From: Variovorax ginsengisoli
Lineage (GTDB): Bacteria; Pseudomonadota; Gammaproteobacteria; Burkholderiales; Burkholderiaceae_C
Assembly (NCBI RefSeq): GCF_030811835.1
Contig: NZ_JAUSRO010000003.1
Location: forward strand, 124,001-188,000
Length of the DNA stretch: 64,000 nt
Direction: 5' to 3'
Both the position numbers and the translations under genes were made by a program. Within the stretch, counting starts at the first letter, position 1. Every line of letters starts with the position of its first letter. Shown here piece after piece: positions 42,537 through 51,942 of the stretch. The notes beneath the pieces are model-generated. The model saw nothing but the letters and a program-made list of their open reading frames with translations. It ran no database searches and was not told where the DNA came from.

Positions 42537-43360
42537 GGTGCGTCGTGGTGCCAGAAGGGTGTGCCCAGCACGGGCGTGCTCGGCTGCGCGGCGTCCTGCG
42601 CGGCCATGGCGCCGGCGCGCCAGGCAGTGCGGCCGGCATGCACGGCGTCGGCGAAGGCGCCGGCCATGGCAACCGGGTCGGTGGCGAGTGCAACGGCCGT
42701 GTTCAGCAGCACGCCGTCGTAGCCCCATTCCATGACCTGGCAGGCGTGCGAGGGCAGCCCGAGACCGGCGTCGACCAGCAAGGGCACGTCGAGCCGTTCG
42801 CGCAGCAGTTGCAGCGCGTAGGGGTTCATCGGCCCCTTGCCGGTGCCGATGGGTGCCGCCCAGGGCATCACGGCCTGGCAGCCGACGTCGACCAGGCGCT
42901 GGCACAGCACCAGGTCCTCGGTGCAGTAGGGCAGCACATGGAAGCCATCGCGGATGAGCCGCGATGCGGCGTCGACCAGGTTCAATGTGTCGGGCTGCAG
43001 CGTGTAGTCGTCGCCGATGAGCTCCAGCTTGATCCAAGGTGTGTCGAACAGCTCGCGCGCCATCTGTGCGGTCGCGATCACTTCTTCCACGCCGTGGCAA
43101 CCGGCGGTGTTCGGCAGCACGGGCACACCGAGCTGGCGCAGCAGCGCCCAGAAGCCGTTGTCGCTGTGCCCGGCAGGGCCGCCCGGCGCGGCGGTCTGGC
43201 GGCGCAGCGAGGCGGTGAGCATGGCCGGGCGCGCGCGCGTCACGGCCGCTTCGAGCACGTCGGGCGAAGGGTAGCGGGCGGTGCCCAGCAACAGGCGGCT
43301 GCGGAAGGTCTGGCCATAGAGCACCAGCGGGTCGTGGTCGGCAAGGGGCGTCGTTTTCAT
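42533..43360 (-). CDS. thiG: Thiazole synthase ThiG
   Basis: This encodes a 275-residue TIM-barrel enzyme that builds thiazole phosphate from dehydroglycine (made by ThiO), ThiS thiocarboxylate and deoxyxylulose phosphate. Motifs are [40 protein letters not shown] and the catalytic Lys111 in [10 protein letters not shown]. Also present are [17 protein letters not shown] and [13 protein letters not shown]. The length is standard. It sits between thiS and thiE in the operon. Confidence 0.95.
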   Translation of the reverse strand: MKTTPLADHDPLVLYGQTFRSRLLLGTARYPSPDVLEAAVTRARPAMLTASLRRQTAAPGGPAGHSDNGFWALLRQLGVPVLPNTAGCHGVEEVIATAQMARELFDTPWIKLELIGDDYTLQPDTLNLVDAASRLIRDGFHVLPYCTEDLVLCQRLVDVGCQAVMPWAAPIGTGKGPMNPYALQLLRERLDVPLLVDAGLGLPSHACQVMEWGYDGVLLNTAVALATDPVAMAGAFADAVHAGRTAWRAGAMAAQDAAQPSTPVLGTPFWHHDAP

Positions 43361-43370
43361 GGGGTCTCCT

Positions 43371-43568
43371 TCAGCCGCCCGTCACGGGGCGGATCACTTC
43401 GATGCGGTCGTCGGCGGCCAGCACCCGCGTGGCATAGGCCGAGCGCGGCACGAAGGCACGGTTGATGGCGACCGCGAACGGTGGCGTGGCGTCGATGGCC
43501 TGCAACGCGTCGGTCAGCAGGGCGTCTTCGGCCAGCGTGTAGGGGGTGTCATTGATGAGCACGTTCAT
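43371..43568 (-). CDS. thiS: Sulfur carrier protein ThiS
   Basis: This encodes a 65-residue ubiquitin-like protein ending in the required Gly-Gly (RPVTGG). The C-terminal glycine is adenylylated and converted to a thiocarboxylate that donates sulfur to ThiG. No ThiF is in the window, so MoeB or a ThiF elsewhere must activate it. The ATG at 43568 overlaps the thiO stop by 4 nt; thiG follows after 10 nt. Confidence 0.95.
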   Translation of the reverse strand: MNVLINDTPYTLAEDALLTDALQAIDATPPFAVAINRAFVPRSAYATRVLAADDRIEVIRPVTGG

Positions 43569-44644
43569 GGGCCAGTCTCCAGTCCGAAGCGCTGCGCGAG
43601 CGGCGATGCGCCGGTTTGCAGCAGCTCCATGGCCACGTCGAGCAGCGCGGGCGCGATCATGAAACCGTGGCGGTACAGGCCGTTGATCTGCAGCACGCGC
43701 GGGCGCGGCTGGCGGATGGCAGGCAGATTGCTTGCGAGCGTCGGCCGGCATTGCGTGGCGATCTCCACGATGCGTGCCTCGGCGAAGCCGCTGTGCACGG
43801 CGTAGGCGGCGCTCAGCAGTTCGAGCGTCGAGCGCACGCTGGCCGGCGACATGTCGTCGGACTCGATCTCGGTCGCGCCGATCACGAAGATGCCGTCCGG
43901 CTTGGGCGCGATGTAGATCGGGTAGCGCGGGTGCACCAGGCGCGTCGGCCGGGTGAGCGCGACTTCGGGCGCATGCACGCGCACGACCTCGCCGCGCACG
44001 CCGCGCAGGCCCGGCCAGTCCGCGCGCGCACCCAGGCCGCGGCAGTCGATCACGCAGGCGCTGGCACCCGGCTCGAAGTCGTCCGGCGTGCGTGCGCTGT
44101 GCCAGTGAATGCGGACCTCGGGATGCTGCTCCAGGGTGTGCAGCAATGCCGCAAGAAGGCCGCGGTTGTCGAGCTGACCCTCTTCGGGCAGCCACAGGCC
44201 CTGCGCGAAGCGCTGGCCCAGCGCGGGCTCCAGCGCGGCAATGGCGCTGCCGTCGAGGCGCTGCATCGCGGGCAGGGCCGGCACGGCCTCGGCCGTACGG
44301 GCCAGCACCCGCGCCAGGCGTGCGGCCTCGGCCGCGTCCTGACGATGCCAGAGCACCAGGGTGCCCTGGCGCTGGAAGAACACAGGCGCTGCCAGCGTGG
44401 CGAGCAGTTCCGGCCAGCGCGAGAGCGCGTGGTGGCCCATGCGCACCACACTGGTCGGGGCCACGGCCGATTCGGCCAGCGGTGCGAGCATGGCCGCCGC
44501 GACGCGCGCTGCCGCACCCTCGGCCTCGGCGCTGCCGGCTTCGTGCAGGTCGACGCTGCAGCCGGCCTGCGCGAGCTGCACGGCCATCAGCCGGCCCATC
44601 AGGCCGGCGCCCAGAACGGTCACCGATTCAAAAGGCAATCTCAT
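43565..44644 (-). CDS. thiO: Glycine oxidase ThiO
   Basis: This encodes a 359-residue DAAO-family FAD oxidase that supplies dehydroglycine for thiazole formation. The FAD motif VTVLGAGLMGRLMAVQLAQAG is at about residues 8-28. LVHPRYPIYIAPKPDGIFVIGATE and the C-terminal INGLYRHGFMIAPALL substrate/flavin segment are characteristic. The ATG at 44644 is used; in-frame extension upstream runs into the 77-nt divergent promoter gap before thiD. No riboswitch is visible in that gap. Confidence 0.93.
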   Translation of the reverse strand: MRLPFESVTVLGAGLMGRLMAVQLAQAGCSVDLHEAGSAEAEGAAARVAAAMLAPLAESAVAPTSVVRMGHHALSRWPELLATLAAPVFFQRQGTLVLWHRQDAAEAARLARVLARTAEAVPALPAMQRLDGSAIAALEPALGQRFAQGLWLPEEGQLDNRGLLAALLHTLEQHPEVRIHWHSARTPDDFEPGASACVIDCRGLGARADWPGLRGVRGEVVRVHAPEVALTRPTRLVHPRYPIYIAPKPDGIFVIGATEIESDDMSPASVRSTLELLSAAYAVHSGFAEARIVEIATQCRPTLASNLPAIRQPRPRVLQINGLYRHGFMIAPALLDVAMELLQTGASPLAQRFGLETGP

Positions 44645-44721
44645 GGCCTGGCGACTCCATGGGTTGCCAAAAGCAAGGGCAATCGAAGGCCCGAGCGCAA
44701 CCGTCGCCGATAAACTTCGGC

Positions 44722-45582
44722 ATGACCTCCAACCCCACCCAGCGTTACGCACGCGTGCTCTCCATCGCCGGTTCCGACAGCGGTGGCGGCGCCGGCATCC
44801 AGGCCGACCTCAAGACCTTTGCGGCGCTGGGCTGCTACGGCATGACGGCGATTGCGGCGCTCACTGCGCAGAACACGCGCGGCGTCTCCGGCATCCACGC
44901 GGTGCCGCCGGCCTTCCTGAAGGCGCAGATCCAGGCAGTGGTCGAAGACATCGGCGTCGATGCCGTCAAGCTGGGCATGCTGCACGGCCCGGAAGTGGTC
45001 GAGGTGGTCGCCTGGGCCATCGACCACTACCGGCTCCAGAACGTCGTGCTCGACCCGGTCATGGTGGCCACCAGCGGCGACCGCCTGATCGCAGCGGACA
45101 CCGTGGCCGTGCTGGTGCGCGAACTGTTCCCGCGCGCCACGGTGGTCACGCCGAACCTGGACGAGGCGGCCTTGCTGATCGGCCATGCCATCGACGGCAT
45201 CGAGGCGCTCGACGCCGCAGCCGACGCCCTGCTGGCGCTGGGCGCGCGCGGTGTGCTGCTCAAGGGCGGGCACCTGCCCGGCGACACGGTTGCAGACGTG
45301 CTGCTGACACGCGACGGTGCGCAACATCGACGGCATCGCTATGGCGCACAGCGCATCGCCACGCGCAACGCGCACGGCACGGGCTGCACGCTGTCGTCGG
45401 CCATTGCCGCTCACCTGGCGCTCGGCCACGCGCTGCCCGAGGCCGTCGCGCTGGCACATGCCTACGTGCTCGACGCCTTGCGTGCGGGCGTCGATGTCCG
45501 CACCGGCAGTGGTCATGGGCCGCTCAACCACGGTTTCGCACCAGTGCCGATGCGTCGGTTGCCCCTGCCGCCGGGCGTGTGA
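44722..45582 (+). CDS. thiD: Hydroxymethylpyrimidine/phosphomethylpyrimidine kinase ThiD
   Basis: This encodes a 286-residue kinase of the ribokinase-like family that phosphorylates HMP and HMP-P for thiamine synthesis. Motifs are VLSIAGSDSGGGAGIQADLK at the start, AVKLGMLHGPEVV, VLDPVMVATSGD, and GTGCTLSSAIAAHLALG carrying the catalytic anion hole near the C-terminus. It is divergent from thiO and convergent with cytX, with which its 3' end overlaps by 59 nt. Confidence 0.95.
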   Translation: MTSNPTQRYARVLSIAGSDSGGGAGIQADLKTFAALGCYGMTAIAALTAQNTRGVSGIHAVPPAFLKAQIQAVVEDIGVDAVKLGMLHGPEVVEVVAWAIDHYRLQNVVLDPVMVATSGDRLIAADTVAVLVRELFPRATVVTPNLDEAALLIGHAIDGIEALDAAADALLALGARGVLLKGGHLPGDTVADVLLTRDGAQHRRHRYGAQRIATRNAHGTGCTLSSAIAAHLALGHALPEAVALAHAYVLDALRAGVDVRTGSGHGPLNHGFAPVPMRRLPLPPGV

Positions 45583-46852
45583 ACCAGGCCAGCGCAAAGG
45601 TCAGCGCCAGGGTCGGCAGCGCGGCGCCCCACTGCGAAGCCCAGGCCGCGCAGGCGTGGTACGCCGCGATGCCCGCCACCCAAAGCCCCGCAGCCACGAG
45701 GTCGATGCGGTGCGCACCCACGCGGGCCGCACGGCCTGTGCCAAGGCGGCCCAGGATCACGCCGTAGAGCGGCACGAACACCGAGCTCAGCAGGAGCAGG
45801 AACGGTTCGAGTGCGTGCATCGGAAGCACCATCGCCAGTGCAATGCACACCGCGCCCAGCACGAGCCCCCAACGGCGCACGCTCCAGCGCGGCAGCAGGC
45901 TGTGCGTGGACACGGCGCCCGAGTACACGTCGCCATAGGCGTTGTCGAGTTCGTCGATCAGGATCAGCCCGAGCGCCAGCAGGCCGCCCTGGGCGAGCAG
46001 CAGCGCCGCGACCAGTGGCGTTCCTGGCGCGGCCACGCTGACCACCATCACCCCCAGCGCATAGCACCAGATGTTGGCCAGCCCGTAGCCCAGCCAGGTG
46101 CCGTTGAAGGCGTTGCCCGCACCCGCGCCACCGCGCCGGCCGTGCCGCGCGTAGTCGGCCACCAGCGGCAGCCATGACACGGGCATGGCGATCACGAGGT
46201 CGAGTGCGCCGAAGGTGCCCATGCTGCCATCGCCTGCGCGCGACCAGAAGGCCGCGAAGCCACCGGCGTGCAGTCGGGTCGCGAACTGCCAGGTCAGCCA
46301 GAGCAGCGACAACACCACCAGCGGCAGCCCGAAACGGCTCACGAAGCGGCGCACCAGCTTGACCATGGAGCCGGCTAGGAGCGCGAGCAGCACCGCACCC
46401 CAGAGCAGGGTGGTCAGCACGGTGCCCATCGGGCCGTCGAGCGCCACGCCGAACGCCTGCTTGCCGATGGCTTGCGTGCCTTCGCGCATGACCACCATCT
46501 CGAAGGTGGTCCAGCCGATCAGTTGCACGATGTTGAGCAGCACAGGCAAGCGGGCGAAGGCACTGCCGTAGGTCGCATGCATCAGGCCCGCGCTCGACAG
46601 CCCGCTCTCGCAGCCCAACCGCGCCGTCCAGGCCAGCAGCCCGGCCCCCAGGCAGGAGCCCAGCACGATGGCAAGTGCTGCGTCGCGTGTGCCGACCGCC
46701 GGCACCAGGTAGGCGCCGATCTGCATCACCAGCAGCCCGACCCCCAGGCTGAACCACAGCGCGGCATGGTCATGCCAGCCGAACACGCGCTGCGAATCCG
46801 CCAACGGCGTCAGCGCCTCGTTGACAGCGGAAAGTTCACGGGTCTGTGCCAT
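45524..46852 (-). CDS. cytX: CytX-type NCS1 permease, putative hydroxymethylpyrimidine transporter
   Basis: This encodes a 442-residue membrane protein with about 12 hydrophobic segments, of the cytosine/allantoin permease family. LGVGLLVMQIGAYLVP, QLIGWTTFEMVVMREG and ELDNAYGDVYSGAVSTHS are characteristic of CytX. A TPP riboswitch lies directly upstream (46945-47035), so import of the thiamine precursor HMP is the best-supported role. The ATG at 46852 is preferred over one at 46900, because the riboswitch-to-start spacing and family length fit it. The 3' end overlaps thiD by 59 nt on the opposite strand. Confidence 0.88.
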   Translation of the reverse strand: MAQTRELSAVNEALTPLADSQRVFGWHDHAALWFSLGVGLLVMQIGAYLVPAVGTRDAALAIVLGSCLGAGLLAWTARLGCESGLSSAGLMHATYGSAFARLPVLLNIVQLIGWTTFEMVVMREGTQAIGKQAFGVALDGPMGTVLTTLLWGAVLLALLAGSMVKLVRRFVSRFGLPLVVLSLLWLTWQFATRLHAGGFAAFWSRAGDGSMGTFGALDLVIAMPVSWLPLVADYARHGRRGGAGAGNAFNGTWLGYGLANIWCYALGVMVVSVAAPGTPLVAALLLAQGGLLALGLILIDELDNAYGDVYSGAVSTHSLLPRWSVRRWGLVLGAVCIALAMVLPMHALEPFLLLLSSVFVPLYGVILGRLGTGRAARVGAHRIDLVAAGLWVAGIAAYHACAAWASQWGAALPTLALTFALAWFTRPAAGATDASALVRNRG

Positions 46853-46944
46853 CCATTTGCTCCATGCAAATCGTTTGGCAGGTGGGCGAGGCCCGGCCAT
46901 GGACCCGATGCACGCGCAAAGGCGTGGTGGATCAAAGGCTGTTT

Positions 46945-47035
46945 GGACCAGCTTCCCTGCGCGAGGATTACCTCAATCAGGTTCAAAGGGACTTTCTCAG
47001 TCGAACCGGCAAACCGGTCCAACACCCCTAGCGAG
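46945..47035 (-). promoter_or_regulatory. TPP riboswitch (THI element) controlling cytX
   Basis: The - strand carries the conserved THI-box core: CTAGGGGTGTTGG, then CTGAGA, CCCTTTGAACCTGATT, GAGGTAATCCTCGCGCAGGG and AAGCTGG. These form the P1-P5 junction that binds thiamine pyrophosphate. It ends about 90 nt before the cytX ATG. A P3a-type variable stem (ACCGGTTTGCCGGT) fits between the first two conserved blocks. Binding should reduce cytX expression when thiamine is plentiful. Confidence 0.93.
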
Positions 47036-47043
47036 TTGTCATT

Positions 47044-49842
47044 CTAGGCGCTGAGGATCAGCTTGCGTTTGCCCGGGTAGCTCACGCCACCGTTGAGGTT
47101 GTTCAGGGTACCGGCGCCAATGGTCATGTTGCCCGTGGCCTGCAGGGTGGCGGCTTTGTTGGTGAGCACATTGGCCTGTCCCATGGCATGGCGGTTGGCG
47201 TCCAGGCTGCCGCCGACCGCCATGTCACCCAGGCTCAGGATGAGCGCGCCGTCTTGATCGGTCAGTGTGTCCGTTGCGATGTCCAGGCGCTCCCGCGCTG
47301 CGAGGGTGCCGGTGACGGCGATGGCGGTCTGCCCTGTGCCCGTCTGTACGATCTGGCCCGCGTTCGTGTTCTGGATGTTGGACGCATGGAGGTCCAGTTG
47401 GCCCGCGCTCAGCTCCCCGGCATCGTTGACCAGCGACTGGCTTGTGGAGGTGTTCGCTGTGACGCTGAGGGTGCCCATCGTCGTCACCGTCGCATGGCTG
47501 GTCGTCACATCGCCGCTGGCGGCGGTCAGGGCGATGTTGGCGCCGCTGGTCTTGCTGCCCGACAGATCGGTGCTGGCACCTTGAGCCGCGATGTTCCCGG
47601 CGGCCAGTACAGTCCCTGCCGCCTGGAGCGAACCCGTCGTGGTGATCGTCAGATCGCCAGCAGATCCCAGCGTGCCGTCCGCCTTGATGCCTGCGCCCAG
47701 CACGCCGTTGGAATTGCCGGTCAGGCTTCCCGCACTGACGGTGGTATTGCCGCCCGCGGTCACGCTCCCATCGTTGGTGAGCGCGCTTGCCACGGTGACG
47801 GTGCTGTCGCGCTCGGCGCGCAGCGTGCCGGTGTTGGCGAGGCTGCCGGCCTGAACGGACAGGTCAGTACCTGCACCGATGCTGCCCTTGTCGTTCAGGA
47901 GCTGATGGGTGACGACGAGCTGCGTCGTGCCACTGCTGGATTGCACCGAACCTTGCGTATTGTTCAGCGCACCTGCCGCCACGGTCACAGTGGTGTTGCC
48001 GAGCAGCTTGCCCGAGGTGTTGTCCAGGGCGCCTGAGACGGTGGCGTTCAGCGCTCCGACGGCCGAGACGGTGCCGTTGCTGTTGTCCGCGGCGCCGCCG
48101 ACAGTGACATCCACCGCGCTATCGCTCGCCAGCGTGCCGCCCTGGTTGTTCAGGTCACCGGTGGTCACGATGGCAATGCTGCCCGCACTCAGACTGCCGC
48201 CGGTGTTGTTCAGCGTGCCGACGTTCGCGGTGAAGGTGTTGCTCACATTGAGCGTGCCGCCCGCGTTGCTGAACGAGGGGCCGCTCAGCGCCATGCTCGC
48301 GACGTTGAGCGTGCCACCGTCGTTGTTGACGTTCGGGGTCTGCAGGGCGATGTCGCCACCGGCGTAGAGCTTGCCGCCGTCATTGAGGATGCTGCCTGCA
48401 GCGGTGAGCGAGCCAGGGGAGACGACTGCGGGTGTCGTTGTGCTACCGCCGGTGCTGCCACCCGTGGTCGTTCCAGAAGTGCCCCCGGATGCGCCCGAAC
48501 TTTCCGAAGCTCCGCTGCCCGATGAAGTGCTCCCCGAGCCACTACTGCCCGAGCTGCCACTTCCTGACGCCGCAACCGGTTCTGCGCCGATAAAACCTGC
48601 GTTCGTGTTGCTGAGGTTCGGTCCCGTGACTGTGAGGGCGGCTGCGCTGGTCTGGCGGATAGTGCCGCCGCGGTTGTCAATGTTGCCCGCTGCGCTGCTC
48701 AATTCGACCCGCTGGCCTTCCAGCGTGCCGCCGGTGCCACCGATCTGGTTTGCGAGGTCACTTTGAGTAGCGACCGCCAGGCTTGCTCCACTCTGGATCG
48801 TTCCGCTGTTCGCCAGGCCGGCCACGCGGATGTCGGCGTCGGAGGATGTCTGGATGAGCCCGCTGTTCTCCAGCACGCCGTCCGCCGAGAGCGTCAGCTT
48901 GCCAGCGCCCGCCAGGGTGTAGGAGCCTGTGGAGGTCTGGATGGTGCCGGTGTTCCTCGCACCGACGCCTTGTTCGTTGACGATGAGCGCGATGTGGTTT
49001 GAATACATCCCGCCCAACTGGGCGACGTCGATCGCATAGGAGGGCGCACTTCCATTTCCCGCGATGGGCGTGATGCCGCTCAGGTCGGCAGCGACCTGGT
49101 TCGCGCCTGCGACCACGGTGAGATCGGTGGCGTGGAGTGCGCCGCTGAGTTCGAAGGCCCTTGAAAGAATGGACAGCGATTCGGTGCTGCTCGCATCCAG
49201 GCCCGAGCCGGAGATGCCGATCGTTCCACCACGCACGACGTAGCTGTCCAGACTGCCCGACGCGCCGTACTGTGGTGTACCAGTGGTCAGCGTCGCACGA
49301 TTGACGTTGATGAAGCCGCCGCCGTCGACCTGAATGCCTGAGGGATTGGCGATGACCACTTCGGAGCGTGGGCCGGCCACTTCAACGAACCCGCGCAGAT
49401 AGCTCGGGTTGGCGCTGTTGACCTCGTTGACGATGACGCGGGCCGAGCCGGCGGACATCCAAGGATTGCCCTGCACGAATCCGCCGAGCTGGGTCTGGAC
49501 GTTCGTTCTGCTGTTATTCAGAATGACGCCATTGCTATTGACGTCGAATTGCCGGTAGACGTTTCGTGACACACCTGCGGCGCTTGGAGTCTGTATGTTC
49601 ACCAAGGGAACACCGTTGGGAGCCACCAAGACTGTGGGTCGTTGACTGCCCGGTGCCTTCGGATCAGCCACGATCTGGGCATGCAAGGGAGCGCTCATCA
49701 GCGCGCCCGCAATCGCAGCCACGTTGACAACGGCACCGGTGCTGCCGCTGGTGGCTTTGCCGGCGCTCTTGGCCGTCTCCTGAACCACCATTCGAACACC
49801 GCGTGCGGCGTTGAAGATGACGCGGTGGAAATTCTTGTTCAT
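47044..49842 (-). CDS. Two-partner secretion exoprotein, filamentous haemagglutinin family (C-terminally truncated)
   Basis: This encodes 932 residues. The N-terminus has the extended signal peptide region (NKNFHRVIFNAARGVRMVV) and a TPS secretion domain about residues 55-300, with NGVPLVNIQTPSAAGVSRN, NSNGVILNNSR and VIANPSGIQVDGGGFIN. A Gly/Ser-rich linker follows near 427-475, and then many short beta-helix repeats (LNNTGG-like). FhaB-type proteins are commonly several thousand residues and end in a toxin or adhesin domain. Here the last residues YPGKRKLIL are encoded by 28 nt identical to the ferredoxin-NADP reductase gene, then a stop. The native 3' end is therefore lost. Confidence 0.85.
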   Translation of the reverse strand: MNKNFHRVIFNAARGVRMVVQETAKSAGKATSGSTGAVVNVAAIAGALMSAPLHAQIVADPKAPGSQRPTVLVAPNGVPLVNIQTPSAAGVSRNVYRQFDVNSNGVILNNSRTNVQTQLGGFVQGNPWMSAGSARVIVNEVNSANPSYLRGFVEVAGPRSEVVIANPSGIQVDGGGFINVNRATLTTGTPQYGASGSLDSYVVRGGTIGISGSGLDASSTESLSILSRAFELSGALHATDLTVVAGANQVAADLSGITPIAGNGSAPSYAIDVAQLGGMYSNHIALIVNEQGVGARNTGTIQTSTGSYTLAGAGKLTLSADGVLENSGLIQTSSDADIRVAGLANSGTIQSGASLAVATQSDLANQIGGTGGTLEGQRVELSSAAGNIDNRGGTIRQTSAAALTVTGPNLSNTNAGFIGAEPVAASGSGSSGSSGSGSTSSGSGASESSGASGGTSGTTTGGSTGGSTTTPAVVSPGSLTAAGSILNDGGKLYAGGDIALQTPNVNNDGGTLNVASMALSGPSFSNAGGTLNVSNTFTANVGTLNNTGGSLSAGSIAIVTTGDLNNQGGTLASDSAVDVTVGGAADNSNGTVSAVGALNATVSGALDNTSGKLLGNTTVTVAAGALNNTQGSVQSSSGTTQLVVTHQLLNDKGSIGAGTDLSVQAGSLANTGTLRAERDSTVTVASALTNDGSVTAGGNTTVSAGSLTGNSNGVLGAGIKADGTLGSAGDLTITTTGSLQAAGTVLAAGNIAAQGASTDLSGSKTSGANIALTAASGDVTTSHATVTTMGTLSVTANTSTSQSLVNDAGELSAGQLDLHASNIQNTNAGQIVQTGTGQTAIAVTGTLAARERLDIATDTLTDQDGALILSLGDMAVGGSLDANRHAMGQANVLTNKAATLQATGNMTIGAGTLNNLNGGVSYPGKRKLILSA
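47053..47080 (-). repeat. 28-nt direct repeat, copy 1 (end of the exoprotein gene)
   Basis: It is identical, in the same orientation, to 52524-52551 inside the ferredoxin-NADP reductase gene, and both copies encode YPGKRKLIL in frame. The match ends sharply on both sides. The two copies bracket the two-partner secretion genes and the AP2 remnant. Confidence 0.85.
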
Positions 49843-49864
49843 GGCGTTGCCTCCCTGTGCTCGT

Positions 49865-51619
49865 TCAGAAGCTGTAGTTGAAATTGACCCCGCCGGTCAC
49901 CTTGGCCGTGCGGTAGCCCTCGGGCTTGGAGATCGGCGCCCCAACGAAGAGGTCGTAGTTCAGCCCCTTGAAGGCGCCTCTCAAGCCGACGGCGCCACCG
50001 GCGAGATGGCGTCCCAGCAGGTACTGCGTGGATGGCCCACCGACCTCGCCGTAGTCGACCCCGGCATAGAGCTCCGCGCCGCTTTGCCCCAGTGCGATGC
50101 CCAGGTCGTTGCGAAGGATCCAACCGCGTTCGCCCATGAGACTGGTCTCGCCGTCGAAACCGCGCACTGTGTAGCGTCCACCAATGGAGAACCGGTCCTG
50201 CGGCGTGAGCGGGGTGCGGTTCCATTGCGTGCGCCACAGCGCCGTGTAGCGCAGCTTCTGCGAGCCGAGCTGGAAGGGCGCATTGAGGTTCACGTCGGCC
50301 GTGTAGAGCTTCAGACGGGAGGTCCCTTCGCCGAAGAACTCTTCGGGTGCCGGCAATGCCCCGAATGCACCAGTGCCACGTCGGTAGGCCAGCGTTCCGT
50401 CCAGGGTGGCATCGCCGATGAACTCGCGGTGGTTGAGGCTCGCTTCCCATCCGCCCACAACACGCCGCTGCACTTCAACTTCGGTGTCGTCGATGAAATT
50501 GTTCGACGCACGCCGGAAGCCTCGGATCGCCACCGTCGTCTTGCGGCGCTGGTCGCGGTAGATCAGGCGGGAGAGCTTGACCTCGGCATTTCGGGTCTCT
50601 CCGGCGTAGACGTAGTTCTCGCTGAGGCCGGCGACGGACTGGTGATACCGGCTCTGGCTGCCATTGAAGCCAAGGAGCCAGTATCCGAATGGGACGGAGT
50701 AGTGAACCGTCTGCCCGCTGGTGCCCTGACCCTCGTGATTGAAGGCATCGTGGTTCAGGCTGACGTAGGCCAGGTCGTTCAGGCCGAGCGGGCCATCCCA
50801 GGCCACGGTCAGTCCCGTCTGCGTCTTGCCGGTGGCTTCGGTGCCCGTGTCGTCCAGGCTTAGCGTCGTGCGCAGCGGAACCTTCTGGCTGTACTTGACG
50901 ACCAGGTCGCTGTCGCCGGGGCGTGCGCCTGGCGCCTTGGACGGCTCGATCTGGATGTCGGCCTCGACCGTCGGCAGGCGCTTGAGGTTCTCCAGGCCCT
51001 GCTCGATGTCGCGCAGGTTGAGCAGATCACCTGGCTTGATGGGGATCGCATTGCGCAGAGTCGTCGGCAGGACCGACGCATCGGCGAACCGGACCGATGG
51101 AACTCGCCCGGGGATCAACGTCAGCGTAAGAACTTTGTTACTAAGGTCTTGCCGACCAGCAAGCACACGTGTGGTGGTGTAACCCCTATCCACAATGGCC
51201 TGCTGCACACGTGTAACCACGGTGTTGATGCCTTCGGCCCCTAGGCAACGCCCGAGCGGCGAGTCCTTGCCGGCATCGCCGCCGGCAGCAGCAAGGCTCC
51301 AATCGAAGTCATCTGAAAGTTCGCCGTCCAGCCTCAGCCGGTCCACGACAAAGCAGGGGTTCTCCGAGGCGGAAAGGAGGGCAACGGCTGGTTTCGCATC
51401 GGCGGGGATGCGGGCATCCACGCTGCGCTCCTGCTGTTCACGCAGGGCGCGCTCGCGCTCCTGTTGGCGCTGCTCCTCAACGAAGGGTTGTGGCGCTGAA
51501 ACGGACTGCGCGTGAGCCGAGAACGAAAAGCACAGTGCGCCGAGCACTGCCAGGCACAACCTGGCGTCCCGATACAGCGCATCTCCACCAAATATGAATT
51601 TATTGTTGCTTGAATACAC
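49865..51619 (-). CDS. Two-partner secretion outer-membrane transporter, ShlB/FhaC/HecB family
   Basis: This encodes a 584-residue TpsB protein that exports the exoprotein across the outer membrane. A signal peptide ends near residue 38 (SAHAQSVS), and a Gln/Glu/Arg-rich linker helix follows at about 48-75. Two POTRA-like regions are next (CFVVDRLRLDG; LLNLRDIEQGLENLKRLPT), then a beta-barrel with the conserved L6 motif YTVRGFDGE near residue 484 and a terminal phenylalanine (FNYSF). It is upstream of the exoprotein gene, gap 22 nt. The promoter region is locally AT-rich compared with the rest of the window. Confidence 0.92.
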   Translation of the reverse strand: MYSSNNKFIFGGDALYRDARLCLAVLGALCFSFSAHAQSVSAPQPFVEEQRQQERERALREQQERSVDARIPADAKPAVALLSASENPCFVVDRLRLDGELSDDFDWSLAAAGGDAGKDSPLGRCLGAEGINTVVTRVQQAIVDRGYTTTRVLAGRQDLSNKVLTLTLIPGRVPSVRFADASVLPTTLRNAIPIKPGDLLNLRDIEQGLENLKRLPTVEADIQIEPSKAPGARPGDSDLVVKYSQKVPLRTTLSLDDTGTEATGKTQTGLTVAWDGPLGLNDLAYVSLNHDAFNHEGQGTSGQTVHYSVPFGYWLLGFNGSQSRYHQSVAGLSENYVYAGETRNAEVKLSRLIYRDQRRKTTVAIRGFRRASNNFIDDTEVEVQRRVVGGWEASLNHREFIGDATLDGTLAYRRGTGAFGALPAPEEFFGEGTSRLKLYTADVNLNAPFQLGSQKLRYTALWRTQWNRTPLTPQDRFSIGGRYTVRGFDGETSLMGERGWILRNDLGIALGQSGAELYAGVDYGEVGGPSTQYLLGRHLAGGAVGLRGAFKGLNYDLFVGAPISKPEGYRTAKVTGGVNFNYSF

Positions 51620-51942
51620 AAATGCAAACTCAGGTTGTTATTTTCGTGGATAATAAGAAAGCATTTGGTGGATGCTGGTAATCCTATTTTCTGGTGCGGC
51701 ATTTTAGCGCATGGCGTGAAAGGCCTCGCGCGCGGCTTGTCGTGCGTTGGAAATCCACGAGGACTCGCAGACCTTCACAACTTTCGTCGGTTCTGGCGCG
51801 TCAGCAGTTCGAGTTGGCCTTCAGCGGGGCTGAGCGTCTGATGTCGAGGAACGAACGCGCCAGAACGAGCGCATGTGGTTCACGGCCCGGCCTGGACCGG
51901 CGCGCAAAACGCGCAAGAGAACCGCTATTCCCGTCGACACAG
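51620..51942. other. AT-rich promoter region and adjacent non-coding stretch
   Basis: Bases about 51595-51705 are markedly AT-rich for this genome (TTATTGTTGCTTG, TTATTTTCGTGG, ATAATAAGAAAGC) and probably hold the promoter of the two-partner secretion operon. Further right, a 12-nt perfect inverted repeat (51790-51801 and 51855-51866, GTTCTGGCGCGT and its complement) spans 53 nt. No gene is recognised. Confidence 0.45.

Noticed and set aside
44645..44721. Possible second TPP riboswitch ahead of thiO
   Set aside because: The gap between thiO and thiD is only 77 nt and lacks the CTGAGA and GGGAAGCTGG cores seen before cytX.
47044..49842. Tandem DNA repeats or CRISPR-like array in the exoprotein gene
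   Set aside because: The repeats are imperfect beta-helix coding repeats at protein level; no regular direct repeats with unique spacers are present.
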